In this document: piece after piece, positions 46,620-58,119 of the stretch
Position numbering within the stretch: position 1 is the first letter of the stretch
Layout: every line of letters starts with the position of its first letter
Origin: Sphagnum compactum
Taxonomy: Eukaryota > Bryophyta > Sphagnopsida > Sphagnales
Assembly (NCBI GenBank): GCA_965153455.1
Contig: OZ234494.1
Span: forward strand, 124,001-188,000
Direction of reading: 5' to 3'
Length of the DNA stretch: 64,000 bases
Notes under the pieces: generated by a model
The model's input: the letters and a program-made list of their open reading frames with translations, nothing else
What the model was told of the DNA's origin: nothing
Databases searched by the model: none
Program-made: the position numbers and the translations under genes

Positions 46620-47572
46620 GGCACGGGGTTCACACGAGTGTAAAGGAAGGAAGTTCCTTCCCCTGATTCCGAACAGTACGGACATCTCATTTAACATCGA
46701 CTTAACTTGAAGTGTGAATGCACCATCATGGCAGCAAATGAAAATACCATCTTTTGCACTGGATGTATGTGTTGTACCCTGTACGGATGTGGTTCCCACA
46801 AGGCTTTCTTTTTAAGGATAACACAACAGATAAAATTAAATTAGTGAAAAAATAATTTAGCCAAATTTGGTTACATACTAGATATGAAAATAAAAAAAGG
46901 AAAAAAATCTTTCTATATTCTTGGCTACCCACTGGAACTTATCATCTAAATCTAACGATTTCGATTTTTTTTCTTTGAAATCTGACGAGTTTGGGCCTTT
47001 TTTTTCCGTGAAAATCCATTTGTTGTGTTGGTGGATCATGTCTTTCGGGTTGGAAAACCGCTCACTCCAAGTTCCTTCCACATTAGGTCAAAGTATGATG
47101 ACGCTGTTGTTCTAGCTAAGTTCTTCGTTCACAGCTTTCACTTAGAGAATAATCTATGAAATTACTTTCATTACAACTTGCTTTGATGAAAGAAGATAGC
47201 CAAAAAAAGAAAGGTCTGAGAAAAAGGAGTTAACTAATTGAAGGTTCTTAATATGAAGTGAGATAGGAGAAACAAATGGCCTTCTTTTCATTCCTTCAGC
47301 AGTTTTATGTTTAATAATCACTTACACCCAGTGTGACAGTGTGACGGTTCTTTCGTTCCTCTTGGGTTCTCAAGAATCGAAATCGAAAGGTTAAAGAACT
47401 GGAGTGAAAAATGCGAAGGATTGGGGCGAAGGGGATCGACGGATTAAAGACCCGGAGTGGGAAATGCGAAGGATCGAACGAGGGAGGCTCGACGAGTTAA
47501 AAAACCTGAGTGGAAAATGTGAAGGACGGGACGGAGGGGGTCGACGGGGTTGAACCAAACATTGTTGAAATA
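46620..47572. mobile_element. 953-bp insertion flanked by a 16-bp direct repeat
   Basis: ACACACCTGTGCATTA occurs at 46,604-46,619 and 47,573-47,588, directly flanking the segment. This is the size of duplication made by LINE-type target-primed insertion, but no poly-A end is present. The left copy lies at the end of a CA tract, which weakens the case slightly. The segment ends in three 53-bp tandem units. Confidence 0.55.
47391..47549 (+). repeat. Three tandem 53-bp units
   Basis: Units start at 47,391, 47,444 and 47,497, each TTAAA followed by GAGTG(G)AAAATG(C/T)GAAGGA and ending in TCGACG. Exactly 53 bp each. Confidence 0.85.
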
Positions 47573-47587
47573 ACACACCTGTGCATT

Positions 47588-47796
47588 ATACTACTGAGTG
47601 AGACTTGGATGGCTTGTTTGTGCATAGGGTAATCAAAATTTTCCTTTCTCTTGCAGGCAAAAATAATAAATAAAATAAATAAAAATAAAACACCAGGTTT
47701 ACAAAACAAGCTCAATAATAATAAGCATGAGATGATTCAAATTCATTCATAAAAATTGATGTTAATTTATTGAAATAAAGTTTAGAATTTTGTGTT
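47588..47796 (+). repeat. Duplicated non-coding unit, copy 2, segment C
   Basis: Matches 43,285-43,482 almost base for base, including the AATAATAAATAAAATAAATA tract. Confidence 0.9.
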
Positions 47797-49315
47797 CCTT
47801 TTTCTCTTGTGTCTGTTCAAAAATCTTTTTTTTTTTTTTAATTTCTGTTTTTTGGAAAGATTTTTTGTGGGTTTTATTATTATTATTATTATTATTATGC
47901 TGATGAAAAATGACTCTGGCTGCTGGGCTTTGTTGCAAAGGAGTTTGAGTCAGTCAGTGGTCAAGCTCCTACACTACTACTTTACTTACTTCTCCCTTGT
48001 GTCATCTATATAAAGGAGTGATTTTCATTAGGCTTTCACTGTATTCTTCTAATCTTTTAAGTTCTTATGAAAGTTTCTCTGCTTTTGTGGTATTGAGTGC
48101 ATATAGAAGTTTTCATGCTTGTTACTTGTTGTAAGTTATAGTTTTTGTGGTTGTAGCGTTTGAAGGACCTAACCTTTGTAATATTTTAGTTAGATAATAC
48201 AATTGTTCCATTTCATCGACCTTGAGTTTCATTGCTTGCTTGTTGTATACAATAGTTTCGGGGTTCGGACGTGATAAGGGTACCTGCAGCAAGCAAGCAT
48301 CTGTGGACGGTGCAATCCCGCGTGAGCTTCTTCCAGCCTGTGGGTGCGTAGCGTTGGTACAAGTACGTAAGGGTATTGCTCGAAGATACTATCGTCAGAG
48401 CTCACGCACGCAACTGATTTTGAATTGGAGCATTACGCCTTACGCCTTCAGTTTTTCAAGGTCTTCATCTCTTGACTCTTCTCGAGCTTCTTTCAGAAAA
48501 CGGGTGCGTAATTTGGTATTGATGTCTGGGAATGGTGGAAGGACTTCTTGCATCGATTCGGACTCTGATTCTCTTGCTACGATTCCTCATCTTGTTATTG
48601 CCTTTCTACTGTCTTCCTACATAAAATTTGTGTACCCCTGAAGGATAGAGGGGCGTAGTTTGTCCTTTGCCTGGGATTCTTTGGTGTCATGAGTTAAAAC
48701 CAAGCATGATGCCAGTGAAAAGTGAAGAATAGAACTTGATGTAGGTTGTGAAACACCGGTGGTTTTGAAAATGATGCAGAAACATTGAAGAAGTCTTGGA
48801 GAAACGCATCAGAGCTAGGAGTTCATCCGATTGCATTGACAGCACCCGGAATCAACAAAAAGGAGATTACATCTGGGATCAAAGTAAGCGTCCATTGGGT
48901 ATGCTTAGTGTGCTGCCTGGTCATGCTCTGGTTGAAAATATGCACTTTGTTTAGGCCTTGGGCTGAGAAGAGTTTATGGGCATTTCCCCCACAGAACTCC
49001 ACGTCAGAACCTGTTGGGGGTGTGTGATACAGATTGTCTCCTTTTGGATGCATGTGTAAAATCGTTCTTAGATCTTGTCACAAGATGCGCAATGAGTTAT
49101 CTTGTGGATAAGGGCATTTGCAGTATAAGTAGCTCTCTCCAGCATTAGGAAGTTGCAGGGCTATTGCGCAAGTTTCAAAGTGCTTTGTCAAATTGGATTT
49201 GGTGTGGATCGGTGTTGGCTTGTTTTGTTCATACCCTCTGCCCAGTGTTTTGACACTGGAAATAAAGTTTCAGGTGACGTGCATCCAGATTTTGAACGGG
49301 TCAGTCTGCAAGAAA
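47797..49315 (+). promoter_or_regulatory. Upstream region of the CHAT gene with two TATA-like boxes
   Basis: Holds a (TTA)n tract (about 47,875-47,898), a good TATA-like TATATAAA at 48,007-48,014 and a weaker TATAAG at 49,124. Frames in between (for example 48,222-48,641) show no known domain. Either box could serve the CHAT gene. The second is about 190 bp before the chosen ATG and would give an unspliced leader, while the first would imply a long leader or a leader intron. No expression data can be inferred from sequence. Confidence 0.35.
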
Positions 49316-52300
49316 ATGGAGCTGCAATCAGACGTGGACTTTCTGGGTTTTCTGGGTTTGGGAGACTTCTCTGTGTCTGGTGAAGTTGTCAGTGTCTTCG
49401 ATAAAGATGACATTCGGAAGCACTTCGAGAATTTATGTGCAAAAGTTGGTGTGGAATGCAAGGAACATCTTTCCCGTGCACAAGCAGCTACACAAATAAG
49501 AGATTGGGATGTAGCATATTCAGAGTGGTCAAGTTGCAGAGATGCCATCTTGTGTTCAGAAGGTCTGTTAGATAGAGATGATCGGCCTTGGTTATTGGGT
49601 TGTCAAGCACTTGTGTTGGCCAATCTCTCGGCATTTCATTCAATGAATTTTGGACATGCTTTAACACATGCAATAGCAGCTTCCAAGGCACGGGATGAAG
49701 TTCAAAATGTGTTAGAAGCACTAGATTTTAAATCTTATGTGGAGCCTACTTTGTTGAAGGTGATGTACCTGTGGGCTTCAACCTCAGGTTGTGATGAAGA
49801 GGGGTTGGACCCTGATGTGAAAGCATTTGTGATTGATGCACTAAGAGATTCAGTGTCTGATTCTGAGGTCAGCAGAACACTGAAGCAGCAGTGCAAGGAT
49901 TTTGTACTCGACAAATCTGAGTCTGTAATATGGGAAGTCCAAAAATGCTTTAGCCGGAGAGAAGAGCGTTTGCGATGGGCACGTATAGGCAACGGGGTTT
50001 ACGAAGACAGGTATCCTGGCAAGGTGGATTATGTATCCAAAGCTAATGAGGCATACACATTGTTTTTGCCAGGGACTTTCGAGGAAGCTTCAAAAGTTTT
50101 TGAAGAAATAAGCTATAGTTTGGATCTGGAGCCATGGAAAGCAAACGTCAGGGAAGTTGATCCAGCAGCACGGTACTGCACTCTTGAATATGCTTTTTTT
50201 ATTCACCAGTTGCTGTGCACTTGTTATAATCAGATGGCACTTTTTCAACCATGTGGAGAAAAATACATTGGACTTGCAAGCCAGGAGACAGAGAAGTGTC
50301 AATCACTTTGGACCCAAATCAAATTGGAGAATAAAAACAAATTTTCATCTGCAAGAGAACGTCTAGCAGAAGCCATGAAGTATGCACCAAACAAGTAAAG
50401 AGAACACATACCTTACATGTCTATCATGATGTTGGTTATTTGTTGTTGTCAGTGTAGACATTATTTATCTCTATGCAAAGTGTGTGGGCATGTAAAAAGA
50501 TGGTTATAGTTTGAATTTTCTTCGATGCTTGCATTTTCATATGTATTTGGGCAGAGGCAATGACGTGCCCACCTTGGTTGCAGGTGGGAGGAACGTTATG
50601 AGAAGTGTTTTGGAACGTCTCAGGGCCAATCCATTTGGGATCACTCAGATGAGCTTCGATTTCTTAATGAATATCATACATTCTTCAAAACTCAATATAG
50701 GCAGAGCTATGAAAGTGGCTTGCCAGATGAAAGCCACTTCTCAAATGCAGAGTCATGTGCAATGAAGTTGCTGGATCCAGACTTTAAATCTCCGTTTTCT
50801 CTTTCCCATGCGCAAAATTCTACCTTCGTGAAACTGGTTCGACTGTATCATGAGAAGGACAGACAAGTTATGTTTTTGAAGCGATCTTCAAATATGGTGG
50901 ATGTAAACCCAGAGAAAACTCCCCCAATACTTCATTACGCGAGAAAGGCTATCAAGTACTATGTGGAAATATTGATCCAACAAACAAATCGCGATGATTA
51001 TTGGATAACTGCACAAGAGTTCCGTAAAGATGTATACTACATGTTGCAATTTCATAATTTTGCAGTATGGATTGCAAACCATGGTTGCACTCTTGATAGC
51101 ACATGTGACATGGAATTTCCAGGCAGGTTGCAAGAACTTTGGAACCGGTCCTTGAGGCCAGAAGGAGCAATTGCAGAGTCCTCACTGTCGCAAGAAATTT
51201 GGAAACAGTCTTTGATGTGGGCAGAATGGCGACTTGCCAAGATCATTTATTTTCAGCTTCCTCCCAACATGTCATCGGCATCTGCCATGGAGCAGCTTGG
51301 TGAGTTTGACCTTAAAGATGATGTGGCCTGGAATACTCTCAAGTCTAGTCGAGCTTCTTGCGGACCAGGTACTGTTGTACTGGAATATTTTCTCTCAGAA
51401 GGAAACGATCTCCAATTTGTTTATGTTATGACAAAGGTTTGTTCTGAACTTACACCATTTATTGTTAAGATGAAATCTTGTCAACTGCATAAACATTTGT
51501 CATGAATGTTCTTTTCAAGGGTGGAAAATTTGAGTTTCAGAAATTTTGATTATTGCTCAGAAATTTTTGGCATTCATCCTCAGGGATGAGGTCTAGGACT
51601 GTTGAGAAAAAAAAAAGTTAGGATTTCACACCTGCATGTAATGGTCTTGATTCAACCCAAAATTGCAATGTTAGGAGGATGAGGTTTTCATGCAAATCCT
51701 GAAGATAAATGAGTTCGAAGAAATTTTGCGGGACACCTTGGAACTGTTGAGAGAATTGTTTAAGAGGTTTTCTGGAGGGTCAACTGAAGATCAAAGAAAA
51801 ACCGTGGACGGATTATTGGAAACACTGTATGAGATTTTCATCAGCCCTGTTGGGAATCTATTGGATGACATGGAGAAAGAGGATAAATTGATAATTGTTG
51901 CACCTGAGGTATGACACTCAAAATCTTGGTGTGGAAGTTTGGTTTGTGTTGACTTGCTTCGACTGAGAACATGTGTCACCCAAAGAGATTCGTGTTGTCC
52001 AATTGAAAATACATCAATGGAACAGTGAAGCCTTCTTTTCGGGTAGAAGCACTTCAAGGACTGGAGTTTGTGATCTCGTCCTTGCTAACAGGTTTGTCGA
52101 GGTTAAAGTCCATGAAACTGTTTAGTTCATTTTTTATTGTCACTTTATTTCTAACTGCAACATTTGTGTGTGCAGATACTCAGCGATATTCCATTTGGAG
52201 CTCTACGAAAGCCTAATTCTCCTGTAGGAGAAGGCTACCTTATTCAGAGCCATACCATAAGTGTTACACCATCATTGCGGATGCTTGAACATTGTAACCA

Positions 52301-55300
52301 ACGTCTGAAGAAACTGGATCAAAATGTCGAACTTGTTACAAAACCTGGAACTATAGTTGCGGTTGAAGACCCAACAGACAATCTGAAGTGGGGTGGTGAA
52401 GAGGTGAACTCCATCGAGGAGTTGTTCGGTAAAGAACATGTGAAGAAGTTGGTGGGACCTGAAGCAACTCCGTCTGAAGTTTTAAAGTGGGCAAAATATC
52501 CATCAGAAAATTGTGTGAAGCAGGTGGTCTTCCACATAGCAGCACATGCCATTGGACAAGATGATGGTCGAAAGGTCAAGAAGGGTGCCATTCTACTGGC
52601 TCGACCTGCTTCATCATCTCAGCAAAATTATGGTAAGCTTGAAATCTCCGGATTGCTAGTGATGGCAAAGGCTGACATGCAAACATACTGTTACATGCAT
52701 ATGGTTCGTAGCGGAACACAAATAGTTTGCCATGTATAGTAAGAAAATTGTCAGGAGAAGAAAATGTGCAATTTTGTGGCTCCAGTTTGGAATTTAAGAG
52801 ACTCTATTCCATGAGCAGGTACTGCAAAGCAAGGAGCCATGCTTCGAGCCCAAGATGATGGAGCTCTTGACTATGATGATACCCATGATGAAACTGAACT
52901 GGGAGACTTGTTCTCCATGGTGGATGTTAAAGAAGAAACTCAGATATCAAGCCACGGTGAAGTAGGGGAGACTCACACTGCAATTGTTGTCCCAATTTCC
53001 AAACATCTAGTTGGCATGCTTAAGTCAGAAGATATCAGTGGATGTGGATTTCAATGGGAAACTCACATGGTGGTTCTAAGTGGATGTGAGACTGTAAGAG
53101 GACAAATCACAGGAGAGGGAGTTTTGAACTTGCCTCGAGCTCTAATGTTTGCAGGGGTTCCATGTGTTGTTGTCTCACAATGGAAAGTGGGCGATTCATC
53201 TACTTGTGAGTTGATGAAAGGTTTTTATCGAGAACTGAGGAATGGAAAAGATGTATCCTCGTCTTTGCGTGGCGCCATGCTTAACATGATTAAAGATGGG
53301 GCCAAAGTTCATGAATGGGCCCCCTTTGTTGTTTGTGGTTTGCCTACGGTATGCCTTCCTACAGAATTACAAGCTGAAACCTCCTCATGTAAGGGTCATG
53401 TTTGCGGGACATCAAGTGACACAAAAGTTGAAAGAAGGTGGGCCCAAATTTGCATTTCGTCTAGCTTTTGTTTCCATTAAGCTGTTGTCTACAAATGTTA
53501 CATAGCACTTGAATGTCTTACATATGGAAAATCATACATATCTAATTGAGTTGTTTATACCACTATTATGCCTTAAAATATTGTGTAAACAAAAACTTAG
53601 TGTATTAAGTGAGGGGGTTAAAAGAAAATGATTGGTTATTGCAATTAAAATTAGTGGAGTGTCGTTCCCAAAATTGTTGGTTAACCGATTTATGGGTTGG
53701 TGGGTAGATTCAAGGATGTGAAAGTGAAACCATTGGCCCTAGAAAGCAGCCATATCACTCGCGTCTTTGAACCGATACCTTCAAAAAAATCAAACCCATA
53801 CTTTGCGGAAGTAACAGTAGATGTGGTGCATGAGGATGAAGATAAGGATGACAAGGTCATTATGAGTGGGCATCAACTGCTAGATTCACATAATGGAGGA
53901 AACTCAATCAAGGTGGTTGGAAGACATGATAAGATGGGAAATGCTTATGAGTTTTTCTTCCAATCAGCAAAATGCATGAGCAAGATTGTAGGAGTGGGAT
54001 TGGAGTGGGGAAAGGTGGTTGTCTCCATAGATTTAAGAGTCAACGTGTGGTCTATAAATGAAAATGCATGGCGAGACGCATGGCACCAAGTGAAAGAAGA
54101 TGTTGTAATGTTGAGCATTGACCTTGCAAACATTAGAAAGGAAGGGCTCAACATTTACAACTTAACAGCAGAGGAAGCATCAAAGAAGTTTGGGGTTGGT
54201 GTACATCCACAGGGGCCTGATCATAATGATGGTGGAGCAAATGCATTTTTTGTTGAGGAGCAGCGAAAAGATGTTGCATTCTATCCCCTCATATGGAAGC
54301 TCGCAGATTACATGGCTTGGAATTGTAAGCAACATGCAGGATCTGAATCTAGAAACAGTGGAGCTCCCTCTTTGTCGGCAATTAGGGGAACCACAACTAG
54401 CTCTCAATCCAAAGGATCCTCATCCAATAATCAAGCTGGAGATGATGTTGTTGATAATTCTGGGGCTCCTGCAAACCTGTGTGATGTTTCCTCTAATGTT
54501 GCAATAGACCCAAAGAAGGGCAAAACCTTGATTGTAACTGTCCATCTACCCGCAGAAGAAATTTGCAACCCACAAAATATGGCTGAATCACAGTTTGATG
54601 ATCGAATCAAAACTGCATCTATCTACGCTAACTTGGAGTTTAAATTTGAGTTGCTTCAAGATGACGCAATCAGGAAAATAACGATCCAAACTCAGACACA
54701 CTGCAACCTTGGGAATAGTGAACCAGAATCCAAGGATAGAGAATACCTTGGGTATTACCAAAAGCAGATCAAAATCTCCTTGAGTTGTACTGGAAAGAAG
54801 ACTGATGGATCAAAGGCGGCACGGATTAAGGATAAAGTAACAATCCCCAATTCTGAAAATATAACAAGGAGTGAATGTCACACATACGGTAACTCAGAAT
54901 CTTGTGCCAGGCAAAAGTCTGACCAAATTACTGCAAAATTAACAGTTCCTGTGCACATGGTGAATCTTGGGACTACTATTCAAGCAGGTCGAAATCAGAC
55001 AAACACTTCGGAAAATTCTACATTACATGCAAGTACCTCTGAGGTGACTATTGCCAATTATGGATCTGGATATGAGTGGACCCAGAGGGAACAAGAAGCA
55101 TCCTGGAAGTGCAGATTTTTATCTAAGCACAAGGTCTTGGACAACATAAAGCAAGGAGATGATGGGGCCTACGAAAAGCTCGAGAGCTCTAGCATTTTTG
55201 ATACATTGTGGCCAATCATTGTATCCTCGTGGGTTAACTTAGATGATAAACATGAGGCCTGCCCCTATGAACTTAAGATTGAACGAGATATCATTTTAAT

Positions 55301-55622
55301 CCAAGATGAAATCAAACGTCGATCCATCGAAGTCATCCAAGATCATGCTCGAACATCAACATTTGTTCCAACACCAGAACCAAAGTTTCAACACTCTTGT
55401 TGCTTTTGGAAGAAAAAACAAACCCTGGCAGCTTCGCCAGAGATCATCACACAAAGTCAAAATCTGCCACAAGTGTATGAAAAAACAATGTGTGTAAACA
55501 TTGCAATGACACATGTCATACATGAATATAAGCACTTGGAACTGTGTGGTCAAGAGAACAAGGCCACTGGAATAACAATTGGTGTGCAGGATCCACCGCA
55601 AGGTAATGCAGAAACAGGATAG
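49316..55622 (+). CDS. TPR-like/CHAT-domain caspase-family protein, six exons, ~1686 aa
   Basis: Model: 49316-50394, 50584-51436, 51675-51908, 52176-52632, 52819-53348, 53715-55622. All introns are GT-AG, phases agree, and the total (5061 bp) is a multiple of three. ATG 49,316 has a good plant context (AAAATGG). Residues about 20-640 are helical and TPR-like (for example HLSRAQAATQIRDWDVAYSE). Residues about 645-1051 form the CHAT domain: ILSDIPFGAL, FHIAAHA with likely catalytic His846, VVLSGCETVRG with likely catalytic Cys964, then GEGVLNLPRALMFAGV and SQWKVGD, ending WAPFVVCGLP. The His-Cys pair is intact. CHAT proteins are caspase/separase-related cysteine proteases, often fused to TPRs, but the substrate here is unknown. 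An acidic insert lies between His and Cys. Residues 1052-1686 match nothing I know. The exon 5/6 junction is the least certain, as an alternative donor exists at 53,389. Confidence 0.82.
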
Positions 55623-56347
55623 ATGTTAAGTTATATCATAATTTTGACTATTTTTAATTATACACATCTCATCTTACAGGTGTTTAGTGTACACTAATTT
55701 ATGTTGTGTAGTGGGAATGTTCATAACAATAATATTTTAGTACTTCCACCAAGCTATGGTATTTATGTTTTTTTCATGTTGTTACTATTAGTGAGCCACT
55801 TGTTGGCAAAACTGAAGTACATATGTGTTTCCTATGGTTCTAAACTTGCTCTAGTATACCATTGTGTACAATTGTGTACAATTAGAGCATTGCCAATGCT
55901 AGCAATACATTTCAATATATTATGACCAGACTCACCTAAATTGAGATTGGTGGGTCATATTTTGAGCTTAAGCAAAATTATGCTATGAGCTGTTGTCATG
56001 GGAAAATATTGGCTCGTTACCTGGCTGATACTGAAATAGGTGTAGGTTTCATTATAGTGATGATGATAGTCGGAACTGGTTTATATAGACCAGGTAGAGG
56101 GTTTTATGTTGTCACTAAGACAATTACATCATGGTCGTTGACCATGACAATTACAAATGGTCACCTGGTTGACAATTGTGCTAGAATGACCATTTTCGAC
56201 TATAATGTGCCGAAATGATGGAATTTTGGACCATTTTTTCTCGTCGTTTTCCAGAAGCTTTCTTTATTACCGAATGTATATGCTGTATATGGTTTCCTGA
56301 ATTTTCACAAAGATTTGTATTGTGATGACGTTTTTTGAACTTTGTAG
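55623..56347. other. 3' flank of the CHAT gene, no further gene seen
   Basis: AT-rich. Candidate polyadenylation signals such as AATAATA near 55,730 are present, but none is decisive. Confidence 0.4.
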
Positions 56348-56726
56348 TTGAAGAGTCGACGGGAAATGCTACTGGAGTACGTGCAGAATGTCCAACCTGA
56401 ATTCATGGAGCGCTTTATCAAGGGAGCTCCAAACCAGGTGCAGGATTTCCTCTGTTGTTTGGCCAACCAGATTGATCTTATGCATAATTCTCAGCAAGAT
56501 GTATGAATTCGCCCATGCAGAGAATGCATTGACAAACACACAAGTGCATGTTTGACTTGTAGAAAAGCCACATAAAAAGAAATATCTTGTAATCAGAAGA
56601 TGTACATTGATGTAATTGTCAAACCTTTTGCTTAAAAGCATTTTGTGTTTCTGAGAGCAGGTGGTGGAGGTGATGCGTCAGACTGTGATTTACATGCTCT
56701 ACTTTATTCACCCCCGGAGGAGAACC
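56348..56726 (+). pseudogene. DUF760-domain plastid protein fragment (two exons)
   Basis: Exon 56,348-56,437 (TAG acceptor to GTGCAGG donor) reads LLEYVQNVQPEFMERFIKGA and ends in APNQ. A second exon from 56,661 reads VVEVMRQTVIYMLYF before losing the frame. Joined at the splice sites they recreate the DUF760 pattern LLEY...QPE...ER...APP.VVEAMRQT. DUF760 proteins are plant chloroplast proteins of unclear function. No upstream transit-peptide exon or downstream exon is clear, so it is a fragment. Confidence 0.65.
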
Positions 56727-57067
56727 CCTTTTGCTTGACAAACCTGTTACTGGATGGACATCCTCAAAAGCTGCCTTGCAGTCCAAAAGGGAAGGGCTAA
56801 CACAGGGCAAGCTGGACTCATCAATGTATAGATCAACAAGTCCAGGATTGCAGATGGAGGTGACCAGCAAACCAAGGATGAGGTAAGTAGAGTCAAGATT
56901 GGCATTCTTGACAGATGTCTTCAAAAAATCGTCTGGCATTGCAGTTCTTGAGAGAGATTGAGGCTGGTCCCTTTGCCTTGGTTGAATGAGGCTGCTGAGC
57001 ACAAGCTTGTGCATTAATTTGGACAATTATCACTGGGTGCGCTAGTGGTGAGTAGGCAAACTTGAGA

Positions 57068-57180
57068 GATTGTGTGGAGGAGTTGCGCAAAGTAGTGAAG
57101 GCTGCAAAGCATAATCGCCAAGCTGCAATGTGTGCTCTTGCTGAGGAACAACATCCGAGTCTTGAGCTTTTTTGTGGATT
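57068..57180 (+). pseudogene. Unidentified coding-like fragment
   Basis: One + frame reads VEELRKVVKAAKHNRQAAMC and a short ALAEEQ continuation, a helix-like stretch with coding-like composition, then decays. I cannot assign it. Confidence 0.25.
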
Positions 57181-58119
57181 TTTTTCTATAATCTCATGGA
57201 TATTTAGGACAGAAACTTAGCCTGTCTACATCAGCTCTTCAACCTTGCTTGGTGTTCTAGGGGTGTGAGAAAAGGGTGATTGCCTTTCTTCCTGATGCTA
57301 AATGTCTAGGTGGGTGGCTTTTAGAAAGGAGTAGCAGCTGCTCTGGAGGAGGTGGTTCAGGTTTTAAAGGTGATTATTTTCCCTGGTCCTGTGGAAGCCA
57401 GTATAGATTCTGGCATATAGATTTCTCTTTGGATGCCAGTGCATGAAGAGTTTATTTTAGCTACCTGTATTCTTTGTGGGACTAGCATTTAACACTCCTT
57501 GTGCATTGTTTTGGGGCAGTAGTTCATACAGTACACTCAGATGCTTGTGTTTTGGTGATGTTGCTGAGCCAACTGTGATAGCACAAAATTCTGGAGGGAG
57601 TTGTTTCCTTGTATTTGTTTTGAAGTTGAACAGATGCTTTGTGTCTCTCAGAGCTGAATGTCTGACACTTTTGTGAGTGACTCAAGCACACTCAAGTGTC
57701 ATGTTACCTTTCGAAGTGTTGTTGTGTCTCACTTTCTAACATGGTCACCCTGCCTTGGCCAAGAACTGTACTTTGAATCCTCAGCCATTATGGTTGAGAG
57801 GAAAATGGCATAATTTGGTACAGTGGAAGGAGTGTAAGCTTCTGGGTTTTGGCACTAGATTCGCAAGCTGTCTGAAAAAAGAAAAAAGAATTGGAGCTGT
57901 ATTTGAACAATCTCTGTTAAGCTTAATCTACTCTGGTCATGGTTGTAGATCAACAATGCAAGGAGTAAGAGACGTCATGCTTGGATTATGTTTGGCATTG
58001 TGTTTGGCACATTGTTGGGGGTTTCTTTGATCTTGATCTCAGGAATTGATCAGCATCTTGCATGCGGAAAGAGTTCCCTTGCTGTGCTTTGCAAATCAGG
58101 ATCAACTGTGCAAAGGCAA

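Larger units (their letters stand above)
44606..47587. mobile_element. ~3-kb insertion of unknown type in copy 2 of the duplicated unit
   Basis: Copy 1 runs straight from the TAGGTACACATATA block into CTACTAAGTGAGAC, whereas copy 2 has this extra DNA in between. The block AAGGAAG(A/G)AAGTTCCTTCCCC occurs near the left end (44,622) and again at 46,641. No transposase-like frame is recognisable and no clean terminal repeats are visible. It may be a non-autonomous element, and it contains a second, inner insertion at 46,620-47,572. Confidence 0.5.

Noticed and set aside
47850-48260. Possible LTR with TATATAAA box upstream of the CHAT gene
   Set aside because: No paired copy, no TG...CA ends and no primer-binding site were found, so it is kept only as a possible promoter.
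53349-53480. CHAT gene ending at TAA 53,478-53,480 as a shorter protein
   Set aside because: Possible, but a phase-0 donor at 53,349 right after the CHAT domain joins cleanly to the open 53,715 exon, so the longer model is preferred.
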